Positions 34,379-46,300 of a DNA stretch of 64,000 bases are shown one piece after another. Location: contig QANZ01049188.1 in assembly GCA_003254925.1 (NCBI GenBank), positions 344,093 to 408,092 on the forward strand, read 5' to 3'. A program made the position numbers and the translations under genes. Below the pieces are notes generated by a model. It saw nothing but the letters and a program-made list of their open reading frames with translations, searched no databases and was not told the DNA's origin. Positions within the stretch are counted from its first letter, which is position 1. Each line of letters starts with the position of its first letter. Source of the stretch: Chamaecrista fasciculata (taxonomy: Eukaryota; Streptophyta; Magnoliopsida; Fabales; Fabaceae).

Positions 34379-34814
34379 TGTTACGACGGAGAGTCAAGGT
34401 GACGTGGAAGCTGAGGTGCAGCCCAGTCAGAGAGCTGACGTGGATCCGGTTGTCACAATGGCAGCAAGGCGCCGAAGTTCGCGTAACAGCCACGTGCCTG
34501 GGAAGTTAGCTGATTACCATCTCGGTTAGCTGCATGTGGGTCATGAGAGCGTTCTGTTACGCCAGCTAGTAATACGTTGCAGTTTGTTATGAATTGGTTT
34601 GTGTGTAACTTCCATTGGGTATATGTAATAGAATAAGGAAGGTTACTAGGCAGAGTATTTTGATGTAAGTCTTAGGACTTGGAGTTGTCCCGACTCGAAG
34701 AGGGAATTCTTGGTGTATATCTTCCTGCTCTTTTGGGAATTTGATACCCTTTCCTTCATAATCATTGCTTTCTCTTCTTGCCATTTTGTTATTTNTTGAC
34801 TCTCCGTCGTAACA
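34379..34814. mobile_element. Degenerate retroelement-like unit with 19-bp inverted ends
   Basis: TGTTACGACGGAGAGTCAA at 34379-34397 is exactly inverted at 34796-34814, giving TG...CA ends. Flanking CTTGG and TTTGG match in 4 of 5 bases. TTTGGTAT directly after the right end recalls the start of a tRNA-Met primer site. A short open part reads RRSSRNSHVPGKLADYHLG then stop, resembling a segment of Copia polyproteins just ahead of the reverse transcriptase. A single N at 34795 touches the right inverted end, so an assembly artefact is possible. A longer direct repeat (AAAATGCCATGCTTGG at 34365, AAAATGCCGTGCTTGG at about 34840) also brackets the unit. Confidence 0.45.
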
Positions 34815-35637
34815 TTTGGTATAAAAAAAAAACAAAAACAAAATGCCGTGCTTGGATTAAAAATGGTAGACTAATAAAAATTTGCACTTGGGTCTTAATT
34901 TTTAGCTTTCTTTATTTAATACATAAACATTATATATACTACCAATTCAGGAAGGTATTTGATCACTTTATTACCTATTTCAGACTAATTTAATACAAGC
35001 ATTACAAAGCAAATATTAATTGAACTGGATTATGAGATTAAATCATTTCTTACCATGATTTTTTTTTCCAAAAGGAACCGACATCTTGGTGAATTATTGA
35101 TTGTTCCAAACTTGTTTTCTATATTAAGAATAAAGAGAAATCCCTAACCCAACTTTTCCAAATTTGTAATATTATGTATTTGGTGACCTAGTTACTATTA
35201 ATTTTCAGTTAAATTGTCACCAATATATGTTGACATCTCACCAAGGGAAGTAAATTGAGCTCAATAGTTTACTGAAGTTTTTTTAAAAAGAAATAATTGA
35301 AAATAATATTCTTCCCGTATGATAACATAACTTAGCCTAAACAAGATATGGCCTCATCCAATTGGAGAATCCCCTATAACTTATTTAAAACGTCAAAAGT
35401 AGGTTTGGTGACCAATGCCACCAGAGAGTTCAAGCTCAACCCTCACTCATTATTCATTAATAGCTTACGGATTTTATTTTTTAATAGAACCGTGAAAAAC
35501 TAAATGACCTTTTGTAAGTTATTCTAAAAGTTAGGTAATATTTATTATGCATCTTACTTTTAAGTACTTAAAAATTCAGTTAAAAAATACTTGAGCAGAA
35601 ACTATATGTCGAGTTTTGTTTGTACTCAAATATTTTG

Positions 35638-36493
35638 TGTCAAAATCTCAAATTGGTCCCAAATGTATCGGGTAGATTTCAAATTAGTCCTAAATATTTT
35701 ATTTGTTTCATACTGATCCTACATATTTTCATTATTCTTCAAATTAGTCACAAATTACAGAATATGGTCATATTTCTCTTATTTCAAATTCAAATATGAC
35801 GATTCCAAAACTAGAGTTGCTTTTGACGAGTCATTTCTCTATCTAGTTGAGGTTATCAACAAATGAAGTTAAATTATCTCGAAAGTGAGCCGCTCATTTC
35901 ACAGTTAAATGAGAAAAATTGGTTATATATATCTTATTTCAAATTCGAATGTGACGATTTTGAAACTATGTATTAATTTTTTAAGAGTTTTTTCTCTGTC
36001 CAATTGAGACCATTATTAGTAAATAATCTCAAATTGCGTTCCAAAAAAAGTTGGGACTCAATTATGAAAATATAGTTCCAAACCAACTTTCGAAAGGTGA
36101 TTTGACCTCATTTACTAATGGTTTCAACTGAGCAAAGAAAAACATTCTCAAGAGTTGATAATTTTGAAATCATTGTATTCTAATTTGAAAAAAGAGGTAT
36201 ATGACCAATTTCACTCATTTAATCGTAAAACGAGTGGCCTACTTTTGGGACTCAATTTGATCTCATGTGTGACAACCTCAATTAGATATAGAAAAGACTC
36301 ATAAAAAGCAACACATAATTTTAGATTTGCCACATTCGATCTTGGAACTAGAGAAATATGATTGCATTTAGTCGTTTCAGACCAATTTGAGAAGTTATGG
36401 AAACATATAGGACCAATTTATAATAAATGAAACATTTATGACTAATTTGAAATCTTCCCCATATATTTAGGACCAATTTAAGGTTTTGACCAA
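35638..36493. mobile_element. Foldback element, family E, about 855 bp
   Basis: The left end TGTCAAAATCTCAAATTGG and right end CCAATTTAAGGTTTTGACC are inverted. The inner arms also mirror each other (ATTTCAAATTAGTC against GACTAATTTGAAATC; AACAAATGAAGTTAAATT against its complement). It is non-coding, and the duplication is not clear. Related sequence occurs at 6885, 15395 and 60092. Confidence 0.65.
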
Positions 36494-37989
36494 ACTTTTA
36501 TAAATAATTTAAATATTATATAAAGTTAGAGAGATTAATTGTGGTTCAAGTTGACTAGACAAGCCAGAGCAATCCCACCATAACTTGTGAGTTGTGAGGC
36601 ATGGCATTATAATATGACATTAATGATTAATAATGTGTGATAAGCAAGTGGTTTGATGTTCACTTGACGGTAAGGATTTGAATTAATCATATGATAAATT
36701 CCTTTTAATCCAATAATAATTGATGGTATTGGTAGTAGAAGATAATCACAATTTTTATATTCTTTTTTCCTCCCCCTGCTTTAATTTATTTTCTGGTATT
36801 TATTATTATTAGTAATTTAGTATATATCTTGTAAGCTAAGACTAATTCAGTTACCATGTGAAAAGTGCCAAAACTAGGGTCTAGGGTCATGGTCCTACCT
36901 TAAAGGGCCATGCATCACAAGTTATTCCTTCATTAATTCTGCAATTTTTAAACCATGAAAGATGAAACCTTTAATTAAACTTTAATTCCCTTCATTATCA
37001 AGTTGTAGTTTTCTTTTTTCTATTTTGCAAACTCATGTTTTAGGCTCCTCTTTTATTTATTTTCATTTTTTTAAAAAAAAGACCCTTGAGTTTTAAGGAT
37101 AATGGGGCCAACATTATAGTCTTACACTCTTTCTTTTTGGCTTGATTTTAAAATATATTGCTTGGATTTGGAAAAAGGACTGTAGCAGTAATAATAAGGT
37201 AGCTACTAAATAATGTGCATTTTAAGCAATCTATAAAGAAAGGAAACCTTTCATCATCAACACAAGGACCTAAAGCCCTATCATACCAATTTACATATTG
37301 CCGATATATTAAGTTTTATCACCAAGGACAAAATTAGATTGTGGGAAATTTCTTTTGGTGAGATCCAATTTTGATATCTCTGACGTCTATTTGTGATTAT
37401 TTATTTATTTATTTCCTTGTTTGTTTATTATTTTTGACTGTTTTTCTTTAAAAGAAAAGGTATTATTGGAAAAAGTTAAATAAATTTGATTTATAAACGT
37501 TAAATTTATGAGATCTATATACAATTTATATGTTGCTTCATAATTAATTGGCCTTTTTTGTCACACAAAGTAAATCCACCTGAAAATTCTTTTCACTTTG
37601 CATCCTCTTGAATAAATTAAGATGATGGATAGTCTTATAAGTATAACTGTATAACACAAAGAAGAATCCACAATATTTCCCAAAAACTTGGTTGAAAAAA
37701 CAAAATAAAAAAAAAAAAATCCAAACAAATCCATCATAGGAAGAACAAGTCGTTAGTTTCTTTTAGTTGGCCTATCCATTCATTCTGAACACCAACCCCT
37801 TAAAGTCTCAAACCTAACATTTCCCAACAGGAAAAGAGCCAAACCCATTAAAGAGAAACTAGAAAAGCAAATCAAACCAACATCATCACTTCCTTCACTT
37901 CTTCTCGCTGATACATTCAGAAGAAGAATCTCAAGAAGAAGATCAGAAGACACCCATTTCATCATCTAATTAACATCAATCCCAGAAGA
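36494..37989. other. Intergenic and promoter region of the membrane protein gene
   Basis: AT-rich sequence with no recognisable gene or paired element ends. The last 130 bases are A- and GAA-rich leader directly before the ATG at 37990. Confidence 0.4.
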
Positions 37990-38994
37990 ATGGAAGCTTC
38001 AGGCAAGATTCTGAGAAGATCAATTCATAGCTTCCTTCAAAACTACCACTACTTCACTTCAACCCCTGCTTTTTTTGCCTTCCCTTTCTCAGCTTCTCTT
38101 CTCCTTTCACAAGCTTTGATCCCTTCTTCATCATCTTCATCATCATCATCCCTTCTTCCTCAAATCTTCAATCGCTTGAGAATCCTATTTGAAGCTGCAG
38201 GCTTTCCTTCCTCCTCACAATTGCTCACTATTCTCAACCTCAAGGTCTCTCAAACCATCATTTCCTCCTTTTTCACCCTCCCTTTCACCCTCACCTTCTT
38301 CCTCATAGCCAAATCCTCTGTCATTCATGCACTCAATCATTACAAGCCTAATCTTGAACCTTCATTTTCTTCCATAACATCACTCTACAAGCCACTTCTA
38401 GCCACCTATATCTGCAATTCCTTCTTGGTTATCTCAGCATATGCTTCAGCCTTCTGTCTTTTGTTTTTGGCCTTTGGATTCGTTGAAGGTCTTGGCTTTG
38501 GATATAACTTTCCTTCTTCTTACTCTTCTGGCTTCATTCTCTTCCTTTCTGCATCTGGGGTGGTTCTCTTTTCTGTGATTCTTGCAAATGCACTTGTGAT
38601 TTGCAACATGGCATTGGCTTTGTCAGGCATGGAGGGACATGGTGGGTATTTGTCAATCCTTAAAGCTTGTGTCTTGATAAGGGGAAGGACATCAATGGCT
38701 TTGTTTTTGGCTCTTCCTGTGAATGTAGCTCTAGCCGCCATTGAGGCCTTGTTTCATTTCAGGATTGTTAGAGCCTATCATCAGGTTGGTGGTGGAAAAG
38801 GAAGGCCTTTTTTCATGGCTTTAGAGGGGATTTTCATTGCTTACTTGTACTCTGTTTTTTTGGTTCTTGATACTATTGTTAGCTGCAAGTTTTACAAAAC
38901 TTGCAAGTTGGGGTCTTGGATTGTTGATCAGAAAAATAGGGATTCGTTGACAAATGAATTTTCAGAGGAGAAAGATTTGGAACAAATCCCTTAA
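37990..38994 (+). CDS. Plant polytopic membrane protein, 334 aa, intronless
   Basis: A single-exon gene for a very hydrophobic protein of a plant family that I know only as uncharacterised transmembrane proteins (several Arabidopsis members, none with a settled role). After a short soluble start (MEASGKILRRSIHSFLQNYH) I count about six membrane segments: residues about 24-46, 85-110, 135-168, 180-212, 232-255 and 268-290. A small serine run follows the first. The C-terminus is charged (NEFSEEKDLEQIP) and probably cytosolic. The start is supported by a purine-rich leader AGAAGA before ATG and by the absence of upstream in-frame coding sequence. There are no catalytic motifs. Location and function are not known; plasma membrane or secretory pathway is a guess. 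Confidence 0.82.
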   Translation: MEASGKILRRSIHSFLQNYHYFTSTPAFFAFPFSASLLLSQALIPSSSSSSSSSLLPQIFNRLRILFEAAGFPSSSQLLTILNLKVSQTIISSFFTLPFTLTFFLIAKSSVIHALNHYKPNLEPSFSSITSLYKPLLATYICNSFLVISAYASAFCLLFLAFGFVEGLGFGYNFPSSYSSGFILFLSASGVVLFSVILANALVICNMALALSGMEGHGGYLSILKACVLIRGRTSMALFLALPVNVALAAIEALFHFRIVRAYHQVGGGKGRPFFMALEGIFIAYLYSVFLVLDTIVSCKFYKTCKLGSWIVDQKNRDSLTNEFSEEKDLEQIP

Positions 38995-40388
38995 CATGAA
39001 AAGACAGAAATCAATTGATTTTGTCAAGGATTTGGTTTAGTCTTGTTACTTAAAGAAGAAGGAAATAGAGATTGTTTTATACAAGTAAACCAGCAAGGAG
39101 TTGTGAAGTTTTTATTCATGTTGCTCAAAAGAAATGGAGCAACTTTGGCGGCATAAAAACAGGGGAACCTCAGGTATGTGTATTTAGAAGGCAAAATGAA
39201 GATAAAGAAGATAAGCTGGAGAATATTAGTTCACCAATTTATTTGACGTTATTTTGTTACTCTTTCATTTTAAAAAAAATTTCATCAGTTTTATTTTACC
39301 TTGTAGATTGGCAAATGGCAATCTTTTACATTGTGAATAATACAAAAGTTTCAGTTAGTTTGCCTGTATTTGCATAGTTTTTTTTTCTAATATTTCACCC
39401 CCAGAAAAAAAAAAAGACTAATTAAAAAATGTGNTATTTGCATAGTTTTTTTTTTCTAATATTTCACCCCCAGAAAAAAAAGACTAATTAAAAAATGTGA
39501 GAGATATTTTCTTCTACCTGCTTCTTAATCTAGTTTTTAAGCAAGCCTACTATAATTTTTTTATTTCTTGTCTTGTGAGGGGGGCAAACTAGAGAGACAC
39601 AGGGGTTAACATATTCTTTTATTTTGAAATTAATTGAAGGCAAAAAGTCAAGGACTTTGCGGACCCCATGAAAAGAAGTTGCTTTGTGTGCCGCAAAATT
39701 ATAGGAAAATATATCTCTAACATGATTATGCATTTCTTGCAATTATTTTTCAACAGATCGAGTGTATGTACAAATCTTTCTCATACTGTATAACCAGATA
39801 AAGATAAAGTCTGCATCGAAATATTATTATTAAAATCCATGGGACTAGTGGACAGAAATCCATTAGAAGCCGTCATGAAATGTGGACTGAAAAGTGTGAA
39901 CCAAGGAATTCATAGTCACTTTCGTATTTACAATGATGGGATACCCATTGGCAAATAATAGAATAGAAATAGAATTCGCATCACCAAAGGGCATATGTGA
40001 AAAAGGAACCTTTTACAAATGGGTTAATCCATATCTCGTTTCGCAATATAAATGAATGAAACTAGCATTTCTATTAGGGCCTGCTCTTCACTTACATTAC
40101 AGTTACAAATACAAATACAACTACAGAGAACTAATTTCTAATTCCTCTTGACCTGTTTGTCACCTATACAACATTTTTCATGGTGCTGTTTCCTACCAAA
40201 ACCTATAGCCAAAGGAAGAGAACCAAAACTAAATCATATGTTACACAATAATTTTAGAATTTGATCCTAAGAAAGAGTGAGGGTTAGAGCTTTATACAAG
40301 GCTTCACAGTACTACTAGTGTTGGACTTGGTTGCTTTGCTTTCAATTCAGTACAAGACATGCTTCATCGTGAATCATCATCATCAACA
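38995..40388. other. Intergenic between convergent membrane protein and formin genes
   Basis: Probable 3' UTRs at both ends. Bases 39378-39434 are repeated directly at 39435-39500 around a single N (see findings). Short open frames at 39072-39377 and 39530-39742 have no recognisable family. Confidence 0.5.
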
Positions 40389-43300
40389 CTATGAAGTTTC
40401 TTCTTTAAATGATACAGCAGAGACCTTACTTTTCTTTGGAGTTTCTTCTTTGTTAGATGAAGTACCAGAAGCCTTATTAGCCTTCTCCTTCTCCATCTCA
40501 GCCTCTTTCTCAGCCCTCTTCTTCTCAGCTTCTGCTTGCTTGATGTTCTCTTCATGTGCTTTCCGAAACAACCTTATAAAATTTAGGAGAGTTGCAGTAA
40601 CTGTAATAATCAAAACCACAACACATCACTACCCTTTTTCAAGGAAATAGTCAAGAAAGAAAATGTATAGAGTAAACATACATTTTGGTCTCTGAAAGAT
40701 ACACAAGGTGACAACACAATTTATGAAAGTCTAGTTTACACACTTTAGCCTTTGAAAGTGGTGGGGGGAATACAATTGAGTGCCTTAAGCCTGATTTTAT
40801 GGACTAATATGCAGAGACAAAAAGACTTAAATGTATGGATTTTAAGACTTTTAGGGAATAAAGAGTATAAACTGGACATTCAGAGATTGGGTAATTAAAT
40901 GTTTACTCATGTATATCATATTGCCTAAAGAAGAGAGAATAAAATGTCCTATTTATCTCATGTAATTTAAGTTAACAGTAGAAACCCAATGGCAAGATGT
41001 TATGCTAACATCATGATTATTTACTTATTTATTTACAACTTACCTTGCTCGAAGGGGTAACTGGCAGGGTCCTCATTGAAATACTTTGCAAGTGCATCTG
41101 CATTTCTTCCCTGTCCGTACACAATATGCTTAGTCATTTCTGTCTCTTCATACCTTAAAAATGAGTTATCTTGTGTCTGATTCTAATATGAAACCAATAA
41201 TTGAAACTTCAAATTATACTTTATATATTTTTGTGTATAGAATCTAGGCTTCTTAGATTGTCTAGCAAAGAGATGGCTAGGAATATTACCGCTTCTTTGT
41301 ATAGGTCGTTTACATTGGACACCCTTGACTCAGCACCGTCAATGAATTCTTTCAATGTCTAAAAAAGCAATACAATAATAGTCACTGCACTGAAAATTTA
41401 ACCAGATAACCATCCACGAAGACCAGAAACAAAGTGTCTAATTTATCAATTTTTTATCACATACAGAAATCTCCATTTGGATTCTTCCATGCTTGTTAGA
41501 TGACCTCCAAAGTATGAATATATATTGATAAGGAAACAGAATGTACCTGACAAAAACCTTCGGACTCAGGGCCGTCCTTTTCAGATGCTGCAAGCTCTTG
41601 TTTAACCTTTATTAATCCCTTCTCAATTGATGACATTTCTTCTGCTAATGATTTCAATTGTATCTGCAACAACCAAAATTCCCAACCAATACAAATATTT
41701 TCTATTCTTAGATAAAGAAAGAAGAAAGTAGGAGAAAAACAAACACATCAGAAAGAAAAACATCACATCAGATATCACCTTAGAAGCAATTTCCAGGCTA
41801 ACAAGGTCCAAGTGAAAGTCAAGGAGTGCAGGGGACTTCTCAGCCAGGACCTGAAACCCAAATCCAAAAAGAAAAAAAAATGTAAACCCAACAAAAAATA
41901 TCTTTGCTTTTAGTGCAATTAAGACTTATTATATGAGTTTATACCTTGCATAGATAATGCATCAATGTCATCTTACTGGTGGTAGCACGAGTGTCTGTGA
42001 GCTTTAAAAGACTATCCAACTTAAATCCAACAGCAGATCCTGCAGCATACATAAAATACAAATATTTAATACTTATTGTTCATTCCTACATCATATAAAA
42101 GACTCTCACTTGTTTTTAAAACTTTCTATTCAAACATATATGAAGGGGCGGAGATAAACTATATACTAAGAAACACTAACCCCTTGCTGTTCCTTCATTT
42201 AGAGTATTCCCCAAATAAAGAATTCTCTTCATAATCTCCTTTAACTTGTCAGAGTTTCGGACCTATTAACCAAGGGACAAAAATAAATGTCATTCATGAG
42301 GTCAGAGAATTACGAAGAGCTGAACTAGAACTGAATATTAGCATCATAAGTAATTTATGTACCTCTTCACAGGAAATGATCACAGTATTTAAAGTCTTCC
42401 TAAATTCTACAATCTGCACAAAGAGGAGAATAAATGACACTTGAAGCAAGATCACCAGTTCCCATCTAATACATACATGCATACATACATACATCCATAC
42501 ACAAACCTATCAAATATATGTTTGTATGTATCTATACATGTATACGTATGTATATTATATAGCCTGCCAAACCTGAACATTAAACTGAATTTTGAAAGAA
42601 AAAACTGCTAATTTTGCTTCTACCCGTGGCACTTTCATCTGCTCCAAAAAATACTGAAAATATCCAAATAAATAAGAGTGTGATATATATGAGTAAAACC
42701 CAACAAGGCTCTCGAGTTAACAAAGACAAAAAAGAAAAACCACATAAGATTTTCACATACAATATACAGACCTGTTCACACTTCCCTAAATTGTCCGGGT
42801 CACCAGTATAATTCTGAATAGTTATAACCAAAATGAATCGGTATTACAAAACAAGAATAATTCTTAATTAATTACGAAATCAAAATGTAAGAAACAAATA
42901 TAAGTTCACTAAGCTTTACCTTCAAAAGTTCCATCTCCTCTTTGGTGGGACAAAACTTAGCAAGACTATCAACCTGGTCAACATCTAATACCGTCTCATC
43001 CAAAGCAAGAATCGCAGCCTAGATATATCCATTTTGACGCATATTAGACAATTCTTAAGAAACTAGAGGTGGAGATTTCAAAATTTGTAAGGATATAAAA
43101 GATGGTTTTGAAAGAATATATTCATCATAATGATACCTCTCTTTCAAAAGAATATTACTGTTCACATAAACTTTCCTAGCTACTGAATCCAAACTCAAGT
43201 TTCAAGAGTATCCCTCTAAAAGTAGCTAATAAGAATCAGGACATTCCAAGGTATAAGCTTACCATCATATCAGCAAGTGGCATCTTAACCTTTGTGAGCA

Positions 43301-46300
43301 TAATTTCAGTATTATTGGCTCTCTTCAGCTCAATCTATAATTAAAAATACACAAATTATTGCTCATATATTGGCAAAAAAAACAAAGTCAAGGAGTTTTG
43401 AATTACAGCCAAAAAGCAGTGCAAATAGGCACTCCACTATTGCTTAGAAATACTTGCCACAATGCATGGCTCACTTCAAATGTAAATATCAAGAATATTA
43501 CTATACATAAAAGTATACCAAGTGGACTTTGTCAGTTTTAGCTCCAACAGATTTGCAACGCCCTACAGTTTTGTCAGCAGATTTTGGAACAACTGCTGAG
43601 AAAAGTTTCTGTATCTCCGAAACATCAAATTCTGGTGCACTAAAATAGAAGGCAACACCAATCATTACAAAAAGGAAGATTTTAATAATAAGAGGTAAAC
43701 AAAGTGTACAGTCCTGTTAAATTGAAATGATTCAAATAAAGACATGCAATGGGAGACAAGAAACAAATTACGTTTGAGGCTCTCCACGTCTTTGTAATTC
43801 TTCCCATAAACTACCCTGCAATGCTCTTGACACCTTACTCCAATGTAGAGGTTTCAAAGAGGATCGCCGAGGGGCTGCTGCACCAAGACGGCCACGCCCT
43901 CTTCCAGCACCTAGTGCACCAGGTGGTGGAGGTGCACCCCGTGGACCTCCAGGTGGAGGGGGAGCACCTCGTCCTCCACCAGGAGGTGGAGGTGGTGGTG
44001 GGCCTTGACCACCTGGAGGAGCTGGTGGTGGTGGTGGACCTTGACCACCAGGTGGCGGCGGAGGCGGTGGTGGGCCTTGACCACCAGGAGGAGGCGGAGG
44101 TGGAGGTGGACCTTGACCCACAGGAAGAGGAGGAGGCGGCGGAGGTGGACCTTGACCTTGGGGAAGTGGGGGAGGTGGAGGAGGAGGTGGTGGGCCTTGA
44201 CCACCAGGAATAACTGGAGGCGGAGGTGGAGGTGGAGGTGGAGGTGAAGGCAAAGGCCTGACAGTTGGAGGTGGTTGTGGTGGTAAAGGGTCTGAAAATG
44301 ATGGAGATGGAAGTGGTGGTGGTGGTGGTGGGGGAGGAGGAGGAGGAGGTAGTGTTCCACTTGATAGGGGTGGTTGAGATGGAGTCGTTGTTCCACTTAT
44401 TGGATGTGAGAGAGGAGGTGGTGTTCCACTTAATTGGGGTAATGAAGGAGAAGGTGTTGTTACGTTTAATTGGTGTGGCAGAGGAGGATGTGGTTCTTGT
44501 GGAAAGACTACACATGATTGTGGTGGTGGTGGTGGTGCTGGTGGTGGAGGTGGAGGGGAAGGAGGTGGTGTTCCAATTAATAAGGGTGGTGATGGAGATG
44601 GATGTATTGTTTCACTTGTTATGGGCAAGGGTGTGAGAGGTGAAGTGTTACTAAAAGTAGGTAGGGGTGGAGATGGTAGAGCATTACTTAGTGACGGTAA
44701 AGGTGGAGGTGGAGGTGGAGTTGGAGGCTGAGACAGGTTTTGGGGTGGTAGAGCATTTATTGAGGGAGGTAAAGTTGTGAGTGGGGATGGCAAAGTATTA
44801 CTTGAAGGAGGTAGAGAAGGGGTTGATAGAGTTGTACTCAAAGTAGATGAAGATGAAGATGTTGATGAAGGGTTATTAAGAGTACATGGAAGTGAGGTTG
44901 GCAAAGCACTACCAGTATCCAAACAAGGTGAAAGTGATGGTGAAGATGGTGAAGGATCGAATGGAAATGTTTTACAAGAAGATAATCGTGGTAAAGATGA
45001 AGGTGAAGAAGGTCCATTTAAAGGATATAAAGGTGGCGGTGGAGGTGCTAGTGATGAAACTTGACATGAGTTATCTATAGATGAAGGTGGAGGTAGAGTT
45101 GAAGATGCTGATGAGGAAGGTGAAATACTATGTGGCAATGCTCTACAAGAAGATAAATGGACTGAAGGTGGAGGTGATGTTGATCTACTTAAAGAATGTA
45201 AAGGTGAAGGTGAGGGTGGTGGAACTTCACATGAATTAGATATTGATGAAGATGAAGATGGATGTGAGGAAGGTGAAAAAGGACGTGGCAGTGCTCTACA
45301 GGAAGATAAATGAGGTAAGGGTGAAGGTGATGTTGATCGATCACTTAAAGGAGGTGGAGGGGGAGGGGGAGGTGGAACTTCATATGAAATAGATATCGAT
45401 GAAAGTGGAGTTGGTGGTGATGAAATTTCACCTGAATTAGATATGGATGAAGGTGGAGGTGGGGGTGTTGGTGTCGGTGTTGGATCTTCACATGAATTAG
45501 ATACTGATGAAGGTGAAGGAAGAGAAAGAGGTGGAGGTGGGGGTGGTGGTGGAGGTGGTGATGGAACTTCAAATGAATTAGATATTGAAGGCGGAGGTGA
45601 AGGTGGATGTATAGGTGGAGTTGGGGGTTGGAGAAGGGTTGGGGTTGGGGTTAGTGGAACTTCACATGAATTAGGTGTGGATGAAGGTGGTTGTGAAGAG
45701 GAAGAGCTGGATGAGGAAGGTGAAAGTAATGATGAAAATGCTCTACAAGAAGACAAACAAGGTAAAGGAGGTGGTGGTGGTGGAGGTGGAGGTGGGGGTG
45801 AGGCTGAGGTGAGTGGAACTTCACATGAATTAGGTATGATTGGTGAAGGTGAAGCTACATGTGATTTATTTAAAGGTGGCAGTGGTGAAAGGGATGGAAT
45901 TTTAAGTATGGAAGGAGGAGGAGGAGGAGGAGGAGGAGGAGGATGAGGAGGTGGAGGAGGAGGAGGAGGAGAAATTGGAGCTTTATACTTTGAAGAAGGT
46001 AGTGGTAGAGGAACAATAGGGGTAGGGTCAAGGGCGGGAGCAAGGGCAAACGTACTTTGTGATGTAGAAGCTTTTGAGGAAATTTCTTCACTTGAAGAGG
46101 GAAATGTGAGTGGAAGAAGTGAAGAACTAGGTGAAGTGCCACTAATTTTTCCATTAACAACAATTGATGTATAAACAGCCTTCCAAGGGGGTGGAGGTGG
46201 AGGCAGAGAAGGAGAAGCTACTGGTTGTGTGTCCATTAGCGGTGGGAGTGGTGGCGGTAGCTGTGGTGATGGCGATGATGGTGCGGTAGATGCTTTTCTA

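Noticed and set aside
34341-34529. A genuine 62-codon gene
   Set aside because: The readable part resembles a short piece of Copia polyprotein and ends at once; it starts outside the element and has no support as a gene.
43930-45950. Regularly repeated short motifs that might suggest a CRISPR-like array
   Set aside because: They are degenerate, in frame with the FH1 polyproline, lack conserved repeat and unique spacer structure, and the genome is a plant's.
43835-46163. Many long open frames on both strands across the formin FH1 (up to 226 codons, Gly-, Ser- or His-rich)
   Set aside because: They are shadows of the proline-codon-rich FH1 exon; repetitive CCN codons remove stops in all frames.
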